Shown: positions 34,944-46,665 of the stretch, in pieces
Layout of the letters: every line of letters starts with the position of its first letter
Numbering within the stretch: the first letter of the stretch is position 1
NCBI RefSeq assembly: GCF_002878395.1
Contig: NC_061118.1
Coordinates: 89,103,918 to 89,167,917, forward strand
From: Capsicum annuum
Lineage: Eukaryota > Streptophyta > Magnoliopsida > Solanales > Solanaceae
DNA length: 64,000 bases
Direction: 5' to 3'
Program-made: the position numbers and the translations under genes
The notes under the pieces: model-generated
Told to the model about the DNA's origin: nothing
Seen by the model: only the letters and a program-made list of their open reading frames with translations
Databases searched by the model: none

Positions 34944-37254
34944 TGTCACGACCCGAACTAGGGCATGGCCATAACGGATATCTTGAACCATAAAGGCCTG
35001 GGCGTCCTACTCTATCTGGTAATTATGCACAACATTCATATAATAAAAGAAGATGCAGAATATAATCTGATATGGAAACATAGTCATACTCTAGTCATAC
35101 TCTAGATTTAGTTTAACAATAAGGAATGAAATATGAAATCAACTAAAGAACATCTGCAACAGTCTGCGAAATCTCTACTACATGAAAATCTGACAATTAT
35201 CTAAAAACTGGGACAAGGCCCCCAGTAGACCAAACCAACAGAATAATATAATCTGAAATAACATGCTTTCTGGAGCAAAATAGGCTCACCACTGAATGGA
35301 TCACTTCTCTCTAGAATACTCTACTGATTAGCTGGACCCTTGGACTAAGCCTCTGAACCTGGAAGGTAGGGGGTCAACACAGATGTACTAGTATGCAGAG
35401 CAGATCCAAAGTACTAATTTATATTCAACATATATGAGAGAAATTTTAAATAGTTCATAAACATATTAGATAGTAAGAAATCTCATGGGCATTTTCAAAA
35501 GACTCTGTAAAATTATCTAAACTCTGAGAAACTCTTAGTTTTACTTCTACACTAGGTGGTATACCCTACAACTCTGAAATTCCACGGGCTATATGGAATC
35601 GTCCATTGACTCAGTGGAGAAGCCTCCAACCCAAGTATGCCGCAAAGGTTGGAGTCTCTAACTCAGCTACGCCACACGGTTGTCTCGAGCGTAAAAATAA
35701 TATACCCTAATTGGTAATTCACGATTTTAGGCTAAGAGTTACTTGAACACAAACCTTCTACGGGTAACCACCTAACCCTCTTTAAGCCCAGTTTTAACTC
35801 TTTAAAACATGAATTCTCTAAAGTCAAACTCTGAAAACATACTCTGTTATGGCATACATACTTATGGTATCGTCATACCTTTGACTTGCAAGTCATCTCT
35901 CTGAGCCATTATTAGCATATTACAATCTCTGTTTTCAAAAAATAAATTCGGAACCACCATATCAATAAATCATTTCAAAGAACTCTTTCTCTAAAACTCA
36001 CGTAAACACATGTATGCAACTCTCTTTGTTAAACTTTCAATGATGCAAGGTTGTCATGTCAAATCTCTTAATCTCATGCAAATCTTTCTCTTTTAACAAA
36101 ATATATTTATATCAAGAAACTCCCTCTCTTAAATCTCTAAATCATTCTCAAAATACTATGGTATTTAAGTAAACAAATTTCAAGCCATAAATCATGCATT
36201 TCAAATCCTTCACATTAAGATCATAAACTTAAAGTCATCACAAGTGAGGGATTTCCTAAGTTGTTCTCTCAAACAATCTTAAATCTAAATTTTCATACAT
36301 ATACATATACATATAAATCAATTTAAGGGGGAAGGCCTAAAGACCAAATCAATAATATAATTAAACATTCATAATGCAAAATAAATCATGTATTTTAAAA
36401 ATCCCTTTCTAAATTCATGTTTGATAATCTTTAAATCATGTTCTAGTGTTTACAAGCCCATGAAGCTTTTAGGATAAAATCCACGTACCTCAATTTAGAA
36501 ATTTGATGGATGATTCTTGAAGCCTACAATTTGGGGATTCCAAATCTTCAATCAATCTTGAAAACCCACGGTTAAATCTTGAGTTATTTAGGTTTTCATG
36601 TTTGAAACCCTAAGGAGTGTTCTTGATGGTTTTTGATGAAAATATCAATAATGAGGTTATTTGGGATTAAATCTCGTGTTTAGCCTGATAAGGGGGTGGA
36701 AAATACCTAATATACCCTTAATGAGATGGACTAAAAATATAACTAAGAGCCCAATTTCATGGGCCACCGCGACGCGCCACAATCGTGGTGGCTCACTAGA
36801 AATTGACGAGTGGGATTCTTAAGGTCACTGCGACGCGGAACCATCGTATTGTCCCACTTGTTGGGACCTGAAACTTCAGCGCGATGTGCCACAGTCGTGC
36901 TATGCTACTAGAATTTGACAATTTCTAAATAGGCTCCCTCAACGACGTGCCAAGTATCAAAATAATGATGTTTTATGACTAGAACTTAAATTAACCATAA
37001 CTTCTTGCCCGGGTATCAAATTTGGGCGAATCTTATATCGATGAAAAGCTCATTTAATTTCCCACATGATAAAAAGTCAAAATTAGGAAAATTATATATG
37101 TTTTAAAATTTACTCACTTTGGAAGTCAAAAATGAGACTAAGCTTCTTTGACACAATTCTAGTTATTTAACACTAAGAGAATAATACCACGAGCTAATTC
37201 ATAGATGATTAATACCACGAGCTAATTCATAGATGATTTTTGCAGGGTGTTACA
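34944..37254 (-). repeat. E4 3' LTR
   Basis: This is the partner of 42327-44597. It has two copy-specific duplications: a CATACTCTAGT unit repeated near 35087-35107, and a perfect 28-base tandem duplication at 37183-37238. A cluster of GCGACGCG/CGTGG words lies at 36765-36960. Confidence 0.93.
37183..37238. repeat. Perfect 28-base tandem duplication in one E4 LTR
   Basis: The unit starts AATACCACGAGCTAATTC and ends GATGATT (37183-37210, 37211-37238). The other LTR has a single copy (near 44555), so it arose after insertion. Confidence 0.92.
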
Positions 37255-37265
37255 TTATCCCCCTT
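37255..37265 (-). other. E4 polypurine tract
   Basis: Minus strand AAGGGGGATAA, touching the LTR start. Confidence 0.85.
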
Positions 37266-37362
37266 GGGATTATTCATCCTGGAATGATGATATGGAACAC
37301 AGACAAGCACGATTTAAAGTATACTAAGGCCATAAAAGAATAAGACAAGGATTGTACCTTCC

Positions 37363-38720
37363 ATTTAGTCATCCACCAAATCAAAAAAGTCTGGGTATCT
37401 ATCTCTCATGTTATTTTCTGATTCCCAAGTTGCTTCCTTAACTTTCTTATTTCTCCATTACACATTAACCAACACTCTCTCTTTGCTCCTCAACTTTCAA
37501 ACTTGGCAATCTAAGATTGCAATAGGTTCCTCTTCATATGCTAATGAATCTGTCACCTTGATCTCCTCTATAGGCAACACTAGGGAATGGATTCCAATAC
37601 ATTTCTTCAGCATAGATATGTGGAATACCGGATGAACAGAGCCCAAATTTGTAGGCAACTCTAATTCATAAGCAACTCCTTCTATCCTTCTCAAAATTTG
37701 GTATGGCTCTATATAGCGAGGACTCAGCTTACCACTCTTCCCAAAATGCATGATTCCCTTCATAGGAGAAACTTTCAGAAATACCCAATCACCAACCTTA
37801 AGCTCTAAGTCTCTTCTCCAAACATCGGCGTAGGACTTCTATCAACTCTAGGCTATCTTAAGTTATTCTCTACAAATTTTCACATCCTTCATTGCCTGAT
37901 GAACAAGATCAGGCCCAAACAACTGAGTTTCACCCACTTTATACCACCCTATTGGCTATTTACATCTTCTCTCATACAATGCCTCAAAAGGATCCATCTT
38001 AATACTGGCATGGTAAATGTTATTATATGCAAACTCTATCAAAGGCAAATGATCCACACAACTTCCCTTGAAGTCAATTATGAAGGCCCTTAACATATCC
38101 TTGAGAGTCTCAATAGTGCGCTCAGCTTGCCCATCAGTCTGAGGGTAGAATGCAGTACTTAGGTTCACTTAGGTACCTAAACCCCTCTAAAAAGACATCC
38201 AAAACTATGAAGTGAATTGCGTACCTCGGTCAGATATGATGGATACAGGTGCTCCATGTAAACAGACTATCTTCTCAATGTATAGCTTGGTATAGTCATC
38301 TCCCGAATAGTTAGTTCTGGTGGGTAGAAAGTGGGCTGATTCGGTCAGTCGATCAACAATCACCTAAATGAAATCATACTGGCTTCGGGACCTTGGAAGT
38401 CCCATGATGAAGTCCATATTGATCATCTCCCATTTTCACAAAGGCAAGGCTATCTTCGGGGAAGTACCACCTGTCCTCATATGCTCTACTTTCACTTGTT
38501 GATAATTCAAACACTTGGAAACAAAATTAGCCACATCACGCTTCATATTATTCCACCAGTAGATAGCTTTCAAGTCATAATACATCTTAGTAGAGCCTGG
38601 GTGAACAACATACCTCAAAGTGTGAGCTTCATCAAGGATCCTCTTTCATAACCCATCGATATGTGGTACACATAGTCTGCCCTGATATCTCAAAACTCCA
38701 TCACCACCAATTTCAAAAGA
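37363..38720 (-). pseudogene. E4 integrase and chromodomain, mildly broken
   Basis: Zinc domain at 38618-38480: HPGSTKMYYDLKAIYWWNNM, then FVSKCLNYQQVK, in which the second Cys is Tyr. Core: INMDFIMGLPRS, SIISDRGTQF and TDGQAERTIETLKDMLRA give the complete Asp-Asp-Glu set. The C-terminal domain starts near 37763 (MHFGKSGKLSPRYIEPYQIL, VHPVFHISMLKKC). The chromodomain follows as a block ending VKEATWESENNMRDRYPDFF near 37370-37420. A few stops (for example after PVSIISDRGTQFTS) interrupt it. Integrase inserts the DNA copy; the chromodomain directs it to particular chromatin. Confidence 0.88.
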
Positions 38721-40440
38721 CATCACTTTCTGTTGACCTATATTTTTCTTGATCTACATCAATATAGGATCTTCAACCTGCTTCTCTTTAACTTCAGCAC
38801 AAAGGGAAGATTTAGCTAACTCATAAACAACCACTCCCCCATCTTCAAAATCCAAGATTTGCACTCCTAGATTTGAAAGTCAGTGAATATCCTTTACCAT
38901 CTCTCTCTTTACCTTTTCAATATATGAAAGACTGCCCATAGATAACCTACTGAAGGCGTCGGCTACCATATTTTCCTTGCCCGAATAGTAGTGCAAGCTC
39001 ATGTCATAATCCTTTAAAAGTTCCAACCAATGTCGTTTCCTGAGGTTCAATTCTTTCTATGGGAAAATATACTGCAAACTCTTGTGGTCAGTAAATATAT
39101 CAACATGTACCCCATAGAGATAATACCGCCAGATTTTTAGTGCAAACACCACAACCGCTAACTCCAAGTCATGGGTGGGGTAATTTCACTCATGCACTTT
39201 TTACTTCCGAGATGCATAAGCCACCACTTTACCATGCTGCATAAGTACATACCCAAGTCCCACATGAGATGCATCACAGTACACAACAAACCTTTCCGTA
39301 CCTTTCGGAAGAGTCAAAACAGGAGCAGTTCTCAACTAATCTTTTACTTCTCAAAACTACTCTCACAGGAGTCAGACCACATGAACTTTACCTTTTTCTG
39401 AGTCAACTTAGTAAGTGGTGTAGCTATGGAAGAAAAACTCTCTACAAATCTTTTGTATTACCCTGCCAAATCCAAGAAGCTCCAAATATCGGTTGGAGTC
39501 ATGGGTCTGGGCCATTTTCACTCTGCCTTAATCTTTTGGGTATCAACCATAATCTCGTCACTAGACACGATATGCCCTAAGAAAGCAATAACATTAAGCT
39601 AGAATTCACACTTAGAAAATTTTGCATACAACTCATGATCTTTGAGAGTCTGAAGGATGATTCAGAGGTAATTGGCATGGTCCTCCTTACTCTTAGATTA
39701 AATCAAAATATCATCAATGAAAACTATAACAGACAGATCTAGAAACTGATGGAACACTCTATTCATAAGTTCCATGAAAGTCACAGGGGCGTTATTCAAT
39801 CCAAAGGATATGAATAAGAATTCATAATAACCGTATCAGGTTGGAAAAGCTGTTTTGGGAATATCTGACTCTCTAACCTTCAACTGATGGTATCCCAAAC
39901 GAAGGTCTATCTTTAAAAAATATTTAGCACCCTAAAGCTGGTTAAAAAGATTATCAATCCTAGGAAGAGGATATATATTTTTAATCGTGACCTTATTCAA
40001 CTGGCAGTAATTTATGCACATACGAAGGGAACCATCTTTCTTTCGCTTGCACAAAGAGTACAGGTGCACCCCAGGGAGAAACACTAGGAAGGATAAAATC
40101 TTTATCTAGAAGATTTGCTAACTACTCTTTCAACTCTAAAGGATCTATTCTATATGGTGGAATAGAGATGGCATGGGTATCTGGCAACAAATTAATACCA
40201 AAATCTATCTCCCTATCAGGTGGTATTCCTATGAGATCATCTAGAAAAACTTCTAGGAACTCATTCACCACAGGGATGGACTGAAGAGAAGGTCTTTCGG
40301 TATTCAAATCTTTAACCTGAATAAGATGATACAAATAGCCCTTAGAAATGAGTTTACGGGCTCTAAGACAAGAGATGAACTTCCCTCTAGGTGCTAAAGA
40401 ATGTCCCTCCCATTCTATTGTTGGTTCATTTGGAAAGAGA
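38721..40440 (-). pseudogene. E4 reverse transcriptase and RNase H, mildly broken
   Basis: The RT lead-in at 40334-40122 reads PVVNEFLEVFLDDLIGIPPD and DFGINLLPDTHAISIPPYRI. The catalytic FIDD is intact at 39710-39721, followed by ILI. RNase H at about 39270-38930 keeps [18 protein letters not shown] and ADAFSRLSMGS, so all four acidic residues remain. A linker with GVLRYQGRLCVPHIDGL leads into integrase. Stops at several expected Gln, Arg or Trp codons break the frame. Its neighbours are protease upstream and integrase downstream in one polyprotein, as in all chromoviruses. Confidence 0.88.
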
Positions 40441-40450
40441 AAGTAACCTT

Positions 40451-40813
40451 TTAGGTTCTACAATTTAGCGTGGCATAGCATGAATGAAGCCAATCTATCC
40501 CCAAGATAGCATCAAAATCAATCATGTCTAAGCCTATGAGGTCTGTCGCAGTATCCCGCCCACAAACAGTCACCACACAATGTTTATACAACCTCCTAGC
40601 CACAATAAAGTCTCCCACCAGAGTGGAAATAGAAAAAGGTTCGATAATTACACTGGGCTCAAACCCAAAACCAATAGCCACATAAGGGGTCACGTAAGAT
40701 AGTGTATACCCAGGATCAAGTAACATATAAACACCACTGGAAAATATTTGCAATGTACCAATAACTACATCCAGTGAGGCCTCTTTCTCTTGGTGGTTGG
40801 TCAAGGCATACAA
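40451..40813 (-). pseudogene. E4 protease domain, open frame of 120 codons
   Basis: The aspartic protease releases the mature enzymes from the polyprotein. The frame reads MYALTNHQEKEASLDVVIGT, then YMLLDPGYTLSYVTPYV with the active-site Asp-Pro-Gly, then FSISTLVGDFIVARRLY and GLDMIDFDAILGIDWLHSCY. No stop falls in these 120 codons, the longest intact domain of the element. The ATG at 40813 is internal to the polyprotein, not a real start. Taken alone the domain could still be correct; the surrounding polyprotein is broken. Confidence 0.85.
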
Positions 40814-40869
40814 TCGGTTGTGGCTATTTTCGGCAGCAGAAGTGGCACCCTTCTGAAGCAGTGGTGGTG

Positions 40870-42117
40870 CATAAGAATTAGCTTGTGACTTGGCTCTACC
40901 AATATTACCCTTTTCTATTGGATATTCTCTCTGTATAAGTCCTATCTAGCCACACGAATAATACAAAATAGAGCCAAATTGACATCTCCTTGGATGATTC
41001 CTCCCATATTTCTCATAGCGTGGGTATGTCCGAGAGGTCTGAGCTATACTTTCTTGAGATTGTGAACCCTGCATCCTCGGCCCCTACCTATACTGAAAAT
41101 CCTAAGTGCACTATACGGCTGGGGGTTTGGTCACCAGGGCACTAGTTGTAGACTGCGCATTACCCCAATTCTTCTTCTTCTGCCATTTGTTACCCCAATT
41201 CCTACTCTGTTACTGACTGTAGCTCTGGTCTGCTGTTTTGGATCTTTTTTCATGTCTATCCTTATCTCTAGATTCAACGATTTTCTTTTTTTTCCTTAAC
41301 TTGCTGCATATGGACTGATCGTCTAGCAAAATCGATGTCACAGTTCAACATTGCTCCCTAACATTCAAGCACTAAGTCATCTGAAAGGCCGGATGCAAAT
41401 TTCCTCATTCGGTCTCTCATGTTACTAATCATCTCTGGAGCATAATGGTCTAGTTGGTTGAACCTCAGAGTGTACTCCTGGACACTCATCTTACCCTGCT
41501 TTAGATTCATAAACTCTTCATCTTTGGCCTCCATCATCTCGAGAGGAAAGAATATATCAAAGAAATCTTCCACGAACTCGGCCCAAACTATGGGCTCAAC
41601 ATGCTCACTCTTTGAATCTTCCCACTCATTATACCATTGGTTCACTACATCCTTAAGCTGGTAAGCCACTAACTCAACCCCCTCTACCTCATCTACATGC
41701 ATCACCTTAAAGATTTTCTATATCTCATCCACAAACTCCTGTTGATCCTCTTCTACCTTGGTACCAGTAAACATAGGTAGGTTCATCCTCATGAATTGGC
41801 CCACTCTTGTAGCCTCAAATATAATAGATGTAGACCCAATATCTTTCGACCGTTGAGTCTGTGTGGCTACCAACTAGGCAAACATGTGAATGGACTATCT
41901 GAATTCTGTATTAGGTACCTCTCTCTCACAAGGCTGAGTGTGCTTAGTCCCTATTCGGGGAGCTCTGGGTGTGCTAAGTGGGCTGGTCTGAGTAGGTGGG
42001 ACTCCTGGAGTAGCATCAATCTCTAAAGTCTGAGCTCTATTTTGGGTCCTCATCCTATGAGTGGGATAGACCTCATCTCTCTGTGTATTCTGATCGATAG
42101 TACGACGGAGGAGGCAT
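40870..42117 (-). pseudogene. E4 gag, broken
   Basis: The start is the ATG at 42117. One extra C just after it shifts the frame away from the RRTIDQNTQRDEVYPTHRMR sequence that follows. Then come a Pro/Thr-rich stretch, the gag core at 41705-41358 (AYQLKDVVNQWYNEWEDSKS, LKQGKMSVQEYTLRFNQLDH, MRKFASGLSDDLVLEC) and a Gln-rich linker. The zinc knuckle near 40930-40990 has lost both outer Cys and the His. The gag core of about 115 codons is still open. The order and spacing relative to the primer site (about 200 bases) are normal for the clade. Confidence 0.87.
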
Positions 42118-42310
42118 GATTGTTTTTCTGAAACACAAGAGATCATTGATTAGGGGATAACTCAGACTCTAAAGCACGAACTAAACCACAAAGATGAGAA
42201 ACATTCCTAAATTCCTAGTAGCCTCCTGCTTATAAGTGTAGCATTCTACACACCCATAAACAAGATACTACCCAACGTGATTACGCAGATTTCCTAGGAC
42301 CATGAACCGT

Positions 42311-42322
42311 GCTCTGATACCA
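42311..42322 (-). other. E4 primer-binding site, initiator tRNA-Met type
   Basis: Minus strand TGGTATCAGAGC, four bases from the 5' LTR end, identical to the E2 site. Confidence 0.93.
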
Positions 42323-42326
42323 AGTT

Positions 42327-44597
42327 TGTCATGCCCCAAACTAAGGCATGGCTGTGACGGACATCCTAAACCATGAAGGCCCAGGAGTCCTACTCTATCT
42401 GGTAATCATGCACAATATCATATAATAAAAGAAGATGCGGAATATAATCTGATACAAAAATATGGTCATACTCTGGATTTAGTTTAACAATAAGGAATGA
42501 AATACAAAATCAACTAAACAACATCTAGAATAGTCTGCAAAATCTCTACTACATGAAAATCTGACAACTATCTAAAAACTGGGACAAGGCCCCCAGTAGA
42601 CCAAACCAACAGAATAACATAAAATGAAATAACAGGCCTTCTGGAACAAAGAAGGCTCACCACTAAATGGATTACTTTTCTACGGAATACTCTACTGATT
42701 AGCCGGACCCTTGGATTGAGCCTCAAAACCTGGGAGGTAGGAAGTCAATACAGATGTACAGGTACACAGAGCAGATCCAAAATACAAGTTTATATTCAAC
42801 ATATATGAGAGCAATTTAAAACAGTTCATAAACATATCAGATAGTAAGAAATCTCATAGGCATTTTTGAAAGACTCTATAAAATCATCAAAACTCTGAGG
42901 CACTCTTAGTTTTAATTCTGCGCTAGGTAGTATACCCTACAACTCAGAAATTCCATAGGCTATATAGAATCCACCATTGACTCAGTGGGGAATCCACCAA
43001 CCCAAGTGTGCCGCAAGGGTGGGAGTCTCTGACTCTGCTATGCCACACGGCTGTCTCCAACATAAAAATAATATACTCGGATCAGCAATTCATGGTTTTA
43101 GGCTAAAAGTTACTTGAACTCAAACATTTTTTGGGTAACCACCTAACCATCTTTAAGCCTAGTTTTAACTCTTTAGAACATGCATTCTCTGAAATCAAAA
43201 TCTGAAAACATACTCTGTTATGGCATACACACTTATGGTATCATCATACCATTAACTTGCAAGTTACCTATCTGAGTCATTATTAGCATATTACAATCTC
43301 TACTTTCAAAACATAAATTCAAAACCACAATAACAATAAATAATTTCAAAGAACTCTAACTCTAAAACTCATGTAAACACATGTATGAAACTCTCTTTGT
43401 CAAACTTTCAATGATGCAAGATGGTCATGTAAAATCTCTTAATCTTATGAAAATCTTTCTCTTTTTACAAAATATATTTACATCAAGAAACTCCCTCTCT
43501 TAAATCTCTAAATCATGCTCAAAATACTATGATATTTGAGTAAACAAATTTCAAGCCATAAATCATGCATTTCAAATCCTTCACATTAAGATCATAAACT
43601 TAAAGTCATCACAATTGAGGTATTTCATAAGTTTTTCTCTCAAAAAATCTTAAATCTAAATTTTCATACATATACCTATACATGTAAATCAATTTAAGGG
43701 GGGAAGGGCTAAGGACCAAATCAACAATACAATTAAACATTCATAGTGCATAATAAATTATGTATTTCAAAAACACCTTTCTAAATTCATGCTTGATAAT
43801 ATTTAAATCATGTTCTAGTGCTTACAAGCCCATGAAGTTTTTAGGATAAACCCCACATACCTCAATTTAGAAATTTGATGGATGATTCTTGAAGCCTACG
43901 ATTTGGGGATTCCAAATCTTCAATCAATCTTGAAAACCCACGGTTAAAGATTGAGTTATTTGGATTTTCTTGTTTGAAACCCTAAGGACTGTTCTTGATG
44001 GTTTTTGATGAAAATATCAATAATGAGGTCATTTGGGATTAAATTCCGTGTTTAGACTGATAAGAGGGTGGAAAATACCCAATATACCCTTAATATGATG
44101 GACTAAAAATATAACTGGGAGCCCAATTTTGTAGGACACTGTGACATGCCACAATCATGGTGGCTTACTAGAAATTGACGAGTGGGATTCTTAAGGTCAC
44201 TGTGACGCGGAGCCATCGCATTATCCTACTGGTTGGGACCTGAAACTTTAGTACGACGCGCCACGATTGTGCTATGCTACTGGAATTTTACAATTTCTAA
44301 ATAGTCCCCCTCCGTGATGCGCCAAGCACCAAAATGACAGTGTTTTACGACTAGAATTTAAATTAGCCATAACTTCTTGCTCAGATATCGAATTTGGGCA
44401 AATCTTATATTGATAGAAATCTCATTCAATTTCCCACATGATAAAAAGTCAAAATTAGGGAAATTATATATGGTTTAAAATTTACTCAATTTGGAAGTCA
44501 AAAATGAGAGTAAGCTTCTTTGATACAATTCTAGTCATTTAACTCTAACAGCATATACCACGAGCTAACGCATGGACAATTTTTGTGCGGTGTTACA
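42327..44597 (-). repeat. E4 5' LTR
   Basis: This is the partner of 34944-37254. It has the single-copy state for both duplications seen in the other LTR, and a decayed version of the GCGACGCG word cluster at 44135-44330. Confidence 0.93.
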
Positions 44598-44602
44598 ACT
44601 GA
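44598..44602. repeat. Target-site duplication of E4, right copy (ACTGA)
   Basis: A perfect match to 34939-34943. Confidence 0.92.
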
Positions 44603-46210
44603 GTTTATTGATAATATGGATTACTGATAATTGATGTATTGTTAACTTAATGACTATTTTTGACTCTTCAAATTTTGATGGAACTAGTTGAGTTCCGTAC
44701 TGAGCTGAGTGACTGTATCTGACAGCCCTAAAATCTGAAGAACTATCTGAGTTCCTTATTGAAGACTGAGACTGAGACTGTAGGAGGCAATTATCTAACC
44801 GACATACCCCATAACTGAACTAGTAGAGTCCAACCTATGACCCCAGTTGGAAGGGTGTCAATACCGTGCCACAAGTAAAGACAAGATGTGAGTTAACCCT
44901 ATGCTAATAGGGAGCTCTTTTGTCAACCCCTCATTAGTAGGAGAACTCAAATGAGATGTATTAACCCTATACACATAGGGATATATCTCAACCTACATTG
45001 GCTACGTAGTTCTGGAATGCAAGGATTACTTCTAAGGATCACGTCCTCTACTGACTGACAGGTGAGCCCTCATCCCTGGGTTTACTCGGTGCTGAATCCT
45101 ACTCCCTACAGAATAGACACTAAAATGATTTCCTAGTTCACACTAGGCTTGACTGAGCTATTACTAATTGTACTATTTTACTAAACTAAGTTTACTGAGT
45201 TTTGTTGACTGGCGGAATACTACTGAGTTCTATTAACTGACTGAATTTACTAAGAACTGAATGGGACTGAACTAATCCTGGATCTTATGAGATTTCCTGA
45301 GTCAAATAACTGATTGACTTCTATTGAATTCTAAAACTTGACTGAGAGTACTACTGATCATGGCTTAACTGAGGTTATCTTGAAAACTGGCAGTGGTTCT
45401 AGGGACACAGCTAAATTATCGGGTATTAAATACCCCCAGGACTCGATATCATAAATATAAATAGGACATGACACTTCTTGAACACATGACCATAGTCAAC
45501 AATTCACAATACAACCATTGAGGGATTTCATAAAGCATTTGCAAGTCATAAGCTTACACATGAATAGGAATGCATGCTAACATAACATAGTTTCACAAAT
45601 CCATACTTATGAGCATTTCACCAAATCATTACAAGACATTCCTTAAGTATGGGAGTCATTTTGAACATGTGGGTACATCATGAGTTCATCATTTAGATCA
45701 CAAATGGGTCATAATGCTCAATTCTTATTCACTTAGGCCTTTTAACAAACACACGGAAGGCATAACCTTTTCTAGGGCATAAATCAACAACTAATACATC
45801 ATGGCTATATCAAGCACTTCAAATTTAAGGATTTCAATCCACATACTAATATAAAGTCATGAAAATTTAATAAAGATTCAATCTTGGAAGTCATATCACC
45901 ATATTAACTTGTGTACAATCAAACCCACAACATGGAACTCGAAATTCATATTTTGAAAAGGGTTTCTTGAGCTCCAAGGGTAGAAGGGACCCTTGAATGA
46001 GCACTTTACATACCTTGGTTGATGATTTCTTAAAGATTTGTGGAGGAAAGCTTGAGTTCTTGATTTGAAATTAATAACCTAGGGTTTTCCTATTCTTGAG
46101 AAATTGTGAAATAGTGATTGTATTTAGCTAAAAAGGGGCTAAGTTTCATGTTATGAGGGATGAAGTTTGGGGGAAAAGACCTAATTAACCTTAAGGATAC
46201 GGTCATTTAA
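44598..46210 (-). repeat. E3 LTR, second piece
   Basis: This continues the LTR broken at 34943. On the minus strand it includes a promoter-to-leader-like stretch with AAAACCCTAGG near 46085. The right limit near 46210 is set only by the start of Tat/Athila-like sequence beyond it; no clean LTR end was found. No coding sequence. Confidence 0.5.
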
Positions 46211-46219
46211 TAACTTAAA

Positions 46220-46665
46220 TCAGCATTATCGTCATCCAGGACAAATTGTAGCACAATCTATTAGCTCCCTTCGCCTTGTTCTCACTAATTCTGGTTGGCC
46301 GATGTGACATAATCAACACATCATCTATTTATTGGGTCAACAAACCCATCATCAAAGTTTTTTAATAGCCACATTGGTATATGTTCAGGTGCATTAATAT
46401 TTTATCGATTATCCTATACGGCAGGTAGTGTAGCCAAGTTTTTGGCCTCTTGTTGAGCTTCCATGTTCCACCTCAAAGTTCTTAAAAGTTTGGGATAAAA
46501 TTATAATAGAGGCTCATATGATCAATGGGTTCATGGAATACACAATCTATAGCCTGCATGAACTAAAACAACAAATAAAAGTAAAATTAGGAAATTAGAC
46601 TAAGAGTCGGCTAATGCACATAAACTTTATCGACAGTCGTATTCCTAATAAATGGCACTAAAATT
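46220..46665 (-). pseudogene. Tat/Athila-like element: leader, decayed primer site and gag start
   Basis: Minus strand, directly after the LTR end at 46666. TAGTGCCATTTATTAGGAA at 46642-46660 matches a tRNA-Asp primer site in 11 of 19 positions by my count. About 180 bases later an ATG at 46464 opens MEAQQEAKNLATLPAV, followed after stops by NINAPEHIPMWLLKNFDDGF. I compare this with the start of Tat/Athila gag from its position and general style only, so the family call is weak. It is cut near 46220 by the E3 LTR. Confidence 0.4.

Larger units (their letters stand above)
34944..44597 (-). mobile_element. E4: complete Ty3/gypsy chromovirus, minus strand, best preserved copy
   Basis: About 9.65 kb with a perfect five-base target duplication ACTGA. 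Minus-strand order: 5' LTR 44597-42327, primer site 42322-42311, gag from 42117, protease, RT, RNase H, integrase, chromodomain ending near 37363, polypurine tract 37265-37255 and 3' LTR 37254-34944. LTRs start TGTAACACC and end ATGACA or GTGACA. Aspartates and glutamate of protease, RT, RNase H and integrase are all still encoded, though stops and frameshifts are scattered. In one hand-aligned stretch (35169 onward against 42540 onward) I count about 31 differences in about 270 bases, so it is not recent. Confidence 0.93.

Noticed and set aside
37497..37763. Separate small gene with an ATG at 37763
   Set aside because: It is an internal part of the E4 polyprotein (integrase end); the Met is not a start.
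21962..42322. tRNA-like matches at 21962-21973 and 42311-42322
   Set aside because: These are 12-base primer-binding complements of initiator tRNA-Met, not tRNA genes; no cloverleaf surrounds them.
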